DNA from: Hippophae tibetana | Lineage: Eukaryota; Streptophyta; Magnoliopsida; Rosales; Elaeagnaceae | Direction of reading: 5' to 3' | Assembly (NCBI GenBank): GCA_037013495.1 | Contig: CM072811.1 | Location: forward strand, 43,221,452 to 43,285,451 | DNA: 64,000 bases | Shown here: one piece after another, positions 57,840 to 64,000 of the stretch | Position numbering within the stretch: the first letter of the stretch is position 1 | How the letters are laid out: each line of letters starts with the position of its first letter | Notes under the pieces: model-generated | Told to the model about the DNA's origin: nothing | The model's input: only the letters and a program-made list of their open reading frames with translations | The model's database searches: none | Translations under genes and position numbers: made by a program

Positions 57840-60800
57840 TGAGTATCTATGGTTTTAGTGAATATATCAGCTAATTGTCTCTCAGTAGGTACAAACTCAA
57901 GTGTTACTACTTTCTCTTCAATTAATTCTCGAATAAAGTGATACCTAATGTCAATGTGCTTAGTTCTAGAATGTTGAATTGGGTTCTTAGAAATACATAT
58001 AGCACTAAAGTTATCACAATATAAAGGGAATCATACCTAGTGGTTGACCGTAGTCCTTGAGCATATTTTTCATCCAAAGCATTTGTGTGCAAGAGCTTTC
58101 TACAACAATGTATTTCACTTCAACTGTAGAGAGTGAGATAGAGTTTTTATTTTTACTGTACTAGGATACTAAGTTGTTCCCACGGTAGAAGCAACCACTT
58201 GATGTGCTCTTCCTATCATCATGGTTGCCTACCCAATTGACATTTGTAAAATCACTTACTTCACAAGCAATGTCAGTAGTAAAATATATACCATAATTAC
58301 TTGTTCTTGAGATATACCAGATGATTTTACATTCTCTAAGTGTGATTCCTTAGGTTTAGCTTGATAATAGGCACACACATCCACACTAAAACATATGTCA
58401 GGCCTACTTGCAGTGAGGTAGAGTAAATTTCCTATCATACTCCTATAAAGGGTTTGATCAACACTTTTACCTTGAGAGTCCTTTGTAATTTTTGTGTTGT
58501 TACCATAAGGAGTCCTTAATGGCTTGCTAGTTTTAATACTAAATCTTTTAACAAGGTTACAGGCGTACTTCGTTTGAGAAATAAATATATTATCATAAGA
58601 TTGTTTGATATGAAAACCAAGAAAGAAATTCATTTCACCTACCATGGAAATTTCAAATTCATTTGTCATAACATGCACAAAATCATCCACTAGTGTACTA
58701 GATATGGATTCGAAAACTATATCATCCACATAAATTTGAGCAATAAAGATCTCATCACTACTCCTTTTAATGAATAGAGTCTCATCAGCTCCCCCTTGAA
58801 TAAATCTCTTGTTCAAGAGATAGTTATTAAGTCTCTCATACCATGCTTATGGAGCTTATTTCAAATCATAAAGAGCTTTGTTAAGTTTGTAAACATGATT
58901 TGGAAATTTCAAATCAATAAATCCTTTTGGTTGTTCCACGCATACCTCCTCATTGAGAAATCCATTCAAATAGGCAGACTTAACATCCATTTGATATAAT
59001 TTGAATTTCATGTGACAAGCAATGGAAAATGAAATCCTAATTGACTTTAGTCTAACTACAGGTGAAAATGTTTCATCAAAATCAACTCCTTCTAGTTGTG
59101 TGTAGCCTTGAGCTACTAACCTAGCCTTATTTCTAACAACAATTTCATGCTCATCAAATTTATTTTTGAACACCCATTTTGTTCCAATAACGTTTTTGTT
59201 TTTAGGCTTAGGTACTAATATCCACATATGATTTCTTTCAAATTAAGCTAACTCATCCTGCATAAAGTTTATCCAAAATTCATCCCTAAGGGCTTCATTC
59301 ACATTTTTTTGGTTCAAACTGAGAAATATAGCATAAATGAGTTACCACACATATTTGTCTTCTTCTTGTTACCATGATTGCATTAGGATCTCCAATTATA
59401 TTCTTAATAGTATGATTTTTTGAAGTTTGAGTTGGATTTATCATTGATCATGTTGATGCTTCTTTCTTCTTTTATTCTCTTTCCTCTAACTCTTCTTCTT
59501 CTATTTCAATTGTGTCACTAGTCATTGTTAATTGAGGTATTGTTAAAGTTTCTTCATTATAAACTTCTTCACTTGTAATCTTCTTACCTATATCATCTAT
59601 AACAAAATTTATGGATTCCATAACAAAATTAGTTTTACAATTGAAAACTTTGTAGGCTTTACTATTTAGGGAATAACCAAGAAATATGCCTTCATTATTT
59701 ATTGAATCAAACTTACCCAAATGTTCTCAATCCCTAAGTATGTAGCATTTCCTTCCAAAAACATGCATGAATTTCAGATTGTGTATTTTACCTTTCTATA
59801 TCTCATAGAGAGTTGGTTTGTATCTAGGCGAAGATATACACAATTTATAATGTGACATACGGTGTATATAGCTTCATCCCAAAACCTTTTGGAGACTCCC
59901 TTGGCATACAACATTACTCTTGCCATCTCTTAAAGTATCATATTTTTCCTTTCAGCTATTCCATTTTATTGAGGTGTGATGGGAGCAGAGAATTCATGAA
60001 AGATACCATGTTCTTTGCAGAAGTTAGCATACTTGGTATTTTCAAAGTCTTTTCCATGATATGTTCTCAATTTCTTAATGATTACTATTTTGTCACCTGC
60101 TTCACCCTGCACTCTTGTACAATATAAGATGAAGAACTCAAAAGCATTTGACTTGTCTTTCAGAAAGTTTACTAAAGTGTAGCGAGAAAAGTCATCTATT
60201 ACAACTATGATATATTTCTTATACCTCCAATACTTTCTGTTCTCATAGGACCCATAAGGTCAATATGTATCAATTCCAATACTTTCTGTTCTCATAGGAC
60301 CCATAAGGTCAATATGTATCAATTCCAATACTCTGTTTGTATTAATACTCTTGATCTTCTTATGAGCGATCCTAGTTTTTTTACCTAATTGACATGGTTC
60401 ACATACATGTGTTTCAATTTTTGAGAGAACATGTAAACCATACATAGTCTCAATTTTACTTAATCTAACTAGATCTTTAAAATTCTTATGACCTAGCTTT
60501 TCGTGTCATAAGGTAGTTGAGTCATTGTTAGCTAGGTTATATGTTATTGTAGGTTATGTATCAATATAATAACAATTTTAATGTGATATGATTTCCTTAA
60601 TCATACATCTACCCTTTTGATATGTTACATTGCAATGATTGTTTGTAAATTGTACATTAAAATCATTGTCACATATTTAACTTATGCTAATCAATTTTTC
60701 CTTGAGTCCTTCCATATATAAAACTTCATCAAGTTTAGGGATACCCTTTATTTGAACAGAGCCTTTTCCCAAAAAAAAAATAGATGTTTTACCATCACCA

Positions 60801-61596
60801 AAGGTAACTGTCCCTTCATTGTATTCCTCAAATGTTTTAAACAAAGAATGGTTCCCAGTCATGTGTCTAGAGCATCCACTACCAAATTACCAAACAATAT
60901 TTGATTTAGTTTTAAATTCTATGTGGGCCACAAAGTAGTGCAACTCATATTTCTTAACCCATCCTCTTTTAATTTTGGACATTTGAGTTACTGGTTTCTT
61001 AGGTTCCTCTATTTTTTGTACTTCTTACATTTTGAAATTTTTTGAGGTGTCCTAAAAATATTTGTACTCGTGATAGAATCATATGCATAAATAAATACAC
61101 ACTTAGGTCTAATGTGTCCTTTCATACCACAACGATGACAGATGGGAACAAATTGAATTTTCTTAGAGTAATAAGGTGTAGAAACTACCTTCCCTGCCTG
61201 AGCAACATTGGGTTTTACAAATTGAGTTTTGGAGCATGAAGATGTTGACTGTTCATATATGTATCTAAGACATCTCTTATCTCCATGTGGCTTTTCATAG
61301 TCTAGGACTTTGGTCAATTTTTTAGCCCCAATGGTAAAATTTCTCATCGTTTCTTTAGATATACTAAGTTCTTGCCTAAGTTTTTTGTTTTCCTCAGTGG
61401 TTTTTACAAGTCTCAGATTCAAGGCATTAATATGTTCATACAATTGATTTTCATCTTTCTCTAGGCTAGAGAAATTTGTTTTGTGAACATTGATGATATC
61501 ATTAAGTTTAATTACTTCAACAAGTAATTTATCTCTTTCTTCCCCGTCACTTCGACAATCCATGAATAGTTTCTCATAACTCGATACATTAATCAA
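57840..61596 (-). pseudogene. copia gag-pol polyprotein 3, truncated (SIRE-like)
   Basis: Read right to left. The gag C-terminal part (61596-61009) has a coiled-coil-like stretch and a zinc knuckle CHRCGMKGHIRPKC; the gag N-terminus is missing. At the protease site the usual DSG reads GSG (GSGCSRHMTG) and a stop lies just before it. Pre-integrase/integrase has CEPCQLGKKTRIAH and ELIHIDLMGPMRTES and contains a 49-bp tandem duplication that shifts the frame. A later part lies at 59720-59472 (GIFLGYSLNSKAYKVFN). RT (59227-58256) has [33 protein letters not shown] and an intact IYVDD. RNase H remnants lie at 58260-57840. The long coiled gag and motif style suggest the SIRE/Maximus lineage. No LTRs are defined, and the 5' end is cut by the repeat at about 61597. 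Confidence 0.82.
60226..60323. repeat. 49-bp tandem duplication in integrase
   Basis: Two exact copies starting 'tccaatactttctgttctca', period 49. Because 49 is not a multiple of three it breaks the integrase frame after MGPMRTES. Confidence 0.9.
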
Positions 61597-62030
61597 CTCA
61601 AATCATATTATTTTCTTTTGATTTATATTTTTTAGTACATTATATTTGTCAACCGAAAACTTCTAATTTTATTCATACATCTCTTCCGAGCTCCGTACAA
61701 ACACACTTCGTTAAATTAATTCACTATATTCATATGAGAATTAAATTCACCGAGATTCATTATGTTTTAAGTTCTCAAATGGCCACACATACAATTAGGG
61801 TATATTCCTATCCTTCATCATACATGTCATTTTATCTATGAGCAATATACACAAAAATGCCTCTTCCAAGTTTATTTTTGCGCCACAGATCATGTGATAA
61901 AATTCGTAAATAATCAAAAGCATTAAACACAAAATATAATAAACAACTCAAATGTCTTATAAATCGTTCAAAAATAATTAAAATAAAAATTACAACACAT
62001 ACAGAAAAATTAGATGAAGAACATAGAAAA
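61597..62030. repeat. Dispersed repeat, copy 1
   Basis: Aligns with 63535-63950 ('tacatctctt..gagctc', 'cactatattc.tatgagaatta', 'cacacatacaat', 'caagtttattt'). It abuts the truncated gag of copia 3. No protein is encoded. It may be an internal or terminal part of a larger element that continues beyond the window. Confidence 0.7.
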
Positions 62031-62339
62031 TTAAAACATAAGTATTTGGCACAAGCAGAACACAACAAAAGCCAAAAAAATGGCTTCTGCGTGTTCTCCA
62101 GTCCAAAAACCGAACACACAAAATAATCTGAAAAACTAAACTCTCCAAAACTCCAAAAACTTTTTTTACTCTATCATCTTACCTCCTATTTATAGCTAAA
62201 AATAATACATCTAAAATATTACATTTTTTATTTTATTTTTTTATAAAAACGCGTAAAAATTTGTATCGAAACTAAAATCGACGCGTATCAAAATTCGATA
62301 TCGAAACCTTATTTTAATTCACGCGTGAGACAGGGCGTC

Positions 62340-62890
62340 GTTTCTGTATTTTTTAATTCATTATGCATGCCACGTGTCAACCTCTGATTCACTGAAAAGA
62401 TTTAATACTGACACGTGGCAGCATTTCATTGGCTGCGAGAAACGGGCGCACGATAAATTGTCGCACGGGAGAAAAAGGCTGCACACGGGCGTGATCCTAC
62501 ACTTTCGCGCTCATCGTAACATTACACGTGGCATAACATGATTGGTTTAAAAATAGAGTGGGACACATGGCATTTCCTGATTCGCCAAAAGGATTAGTGC
62601 AGACACGTGGTATCATTTGATTAGCTGAAGATCCGGTTGCACGCAGAGATCAACGCACGGGATCAGAGGCGCGCGTAATGTGGGGAACAACGGCTAGACG
62701 CATCAGAGACGTGGGTCCCACCTGCACGGCAGGTGGGCCTCACTCAGGTGCCGAGCCGCGTGAAAAATAGAGAACTACACCCACGCGAGTTGGTCGGGTG
62801 TGATCGGCACGTGAGCATCGTAGCCGTTTCTTCTTTGATCGGACGGTCCACGTTTCGCGCGTGCTGTATAGCACGTGGATTCTTCTCACC
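62340..62890. promoter_or_regulatory. GC-rich island with clustered CACGTG (G-box) motifs
   Basis: At least six CACGTG hexamers occur in about 550 bp (near 62371, 62413, 62527, 62605, 62809 and 62873), many as ACACGTGGC, plus a near-match ACACATGGC. They alternate with 'attggctg'/'gattcgcc' words, as if from an imperfect tandem unit. G-boxes bind bZIP and bHLH factors. No gene start is seen next to it, so it could be the promoter part of a retroelement LTR or leader rather than of a host gene. Confidence 0.5.
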
Positions 62891-63534
62891 TGCGCAGAAA
62901 ATTAAACTTTAATTAATTGCATTTTGACCCACAAATTTAATTCAAATTACTTTTTCAACTTTCTTTAATTAGAGTTAAGCCATTTTCTAATTTAAATTAA
63001 AATTTTAAACTCTTAATAATTAAAATTAAGCCCGATTTTAATTGAAATTATATTTTTGACTTTTATAAATTGTAATTAAGAACTCTATTATTTGAAATTA
63101 TATTTTTAGACCTAAATTTGCAATTTAATTAAGTTTTCGATACAAATTATTTAATTTTCTTAAAATATTTAAAAAATAGTAAATAGTAATTTATTAAACT
63201 AAAATTAACTAAAAACATAAAAAACATAGCAATTATAATTAATAAAATAGATGAAAATAATTATATAAAATACAATTATCAATCATTGTTGTGTGTTTTA
63301 CAACACACAAAAAACGTGCAAGTATACACGGTTACAAGTAATAATATGATAAATAAATTATCGTTCCCACATAGAAATGCTACCAACTCTTGTTAATTAC
63401 TAAAATTATTTAAACCTAATTTTATTCAAACAATCAATAATTTTATGCAGTTTGACTTAATCAATAATTTTGTTTCTTTTTAACAATTTTTATGAGAATT
63501 CTAGGATTTCAGTTTACCCAAATTAATTTACTTG
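62891..63534. other. AT-rich spacer with a conserved repeat head
   Basis: No gene is seen. Near 63289-63330 a small inverted repeat (GTTGTGTG..CACACAAC type) is followed by 'cgtgcaagtatacacggtt', a word I associate with dispersed plant repeats and retroelements. Confidence 0.45.
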
Positions 63535-64000
63535 AATATTTTATTCTCTCTTGATTTATGCTCTCATGTTTTAAGTTATTAACCAAGAACTCCTAATTTA
63601 TCCATATATCTCTTTCAAGCTCTATACAGACACATTTAGTTAAAATGATTCACTATATTCCTATGAGAATTAATTTCAACCAGATTTATTAAATTCTGAG
63701 TTCTCAAAAAGTTACACATACAATAAAAGTATATTTCTATCCCTTATGTATATACGTTATTTTATCCCGAGCAACACACAAAAATTCCTTTTTCAAGTTT
63801 ATTTAAGTGCCACATATCAGTTAATTAATCTTCTCATAATTAAAAGCATTTAAAGTAGGTAAAATAAACAACTTAAAACAGTTCCACAAATCATTCAAAA
63901 ATAATTAATTCAAGTTTCATAATTTACGTAACACTGCAATCCAAGAACAATTAGATTAGTTAATAGCAGAAATTAAAATTACAACACCACAAAAATAAAA
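63535..64000. repeat. Dispersed repeat, copy 2 (runs to window edge)
   Basis: Counterpart of 61597-62030, about 1.94 kb away in the same orientation. The two copies could be terminal repeats of a non-autonomous element or a tandem duplication. Confidence 0.65.

Overview
This is nuclear DNA of a flowering plant, almost certainly a eudicot. The evidence is spliced genes with GT..AG introns, a plant-type cytosolic glutamyl-tRNA synthetase with an N-terminal GST-like domain, a germin-like protein, an SRR1-like gene, AT-rich intergenic DNA, and a dense load of Ty1/copia, Ty3/gypsy and hAT elements. I cannot name the species. All lineage and family names below are recognised by eye from protein motifs.

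Layout. 1-104 is an LTR fragment. 1315-1644 is a small plant-specific basic protein gene. 1985-10860 is a duplicated SRR1-like locus, now a pseudogene, split by a complete but dead copia element (3540-9856) with exact 5-bp target duplications. 10861-16763 is a deleted Ty3/gypsy element: LTRs, PBS and an integrase C-terminus read on the minus strand, while a decayed spliced coiled-coil gene inside it reads on the plus strand; a minisatellite lies between them. 16764-21056 is a truncated copy of the glutamyl-tRNA synthetase gene. 21057-23580 holds the intact SRR1-like gene. 23660-28245 is a structurally complete hAT transposon with matching 12-bp TIRs, 8-bp target duplications and a full-length transposase. 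30953-35160 is the complete glutamyl-tRNA synthetase gene with six exons that I could place. 35955-38604 is a decayed second hAT, followed by a one-ended CACTA-like terminus. 40499-45720 is a second dead copia element. 46537-47563 is a two-exon germin-like protein gene. About 47700-56600 is a roughly 9-kb gene-free AT-rich desert with internal duplications. 57840-61596 is a third, truncated copia element. The right edge holds a dispersed repeat and a GC-rich island full of CACGTG motifs.

Host genes with uninterrupted reading frames are the small protein (1315-1644), SRR1-like (22585-23415), glutamyl-tRNA synthetase (30953-35160) and germin-like (46537-47563). The central story is a local duplication of two neighbouring loci (GluRS and SRR1-like). 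One copy of each remains intact and the other is broken, with later transposon insertions separating them. The genes share no evident pathway. The most noteworthy structures are the complete hAT with its CCGATCCG-type subterminal arrays and CAG-rich tract, and the Tat-like gypsy remnant with an antisense gene and an adjoining minisatellite.
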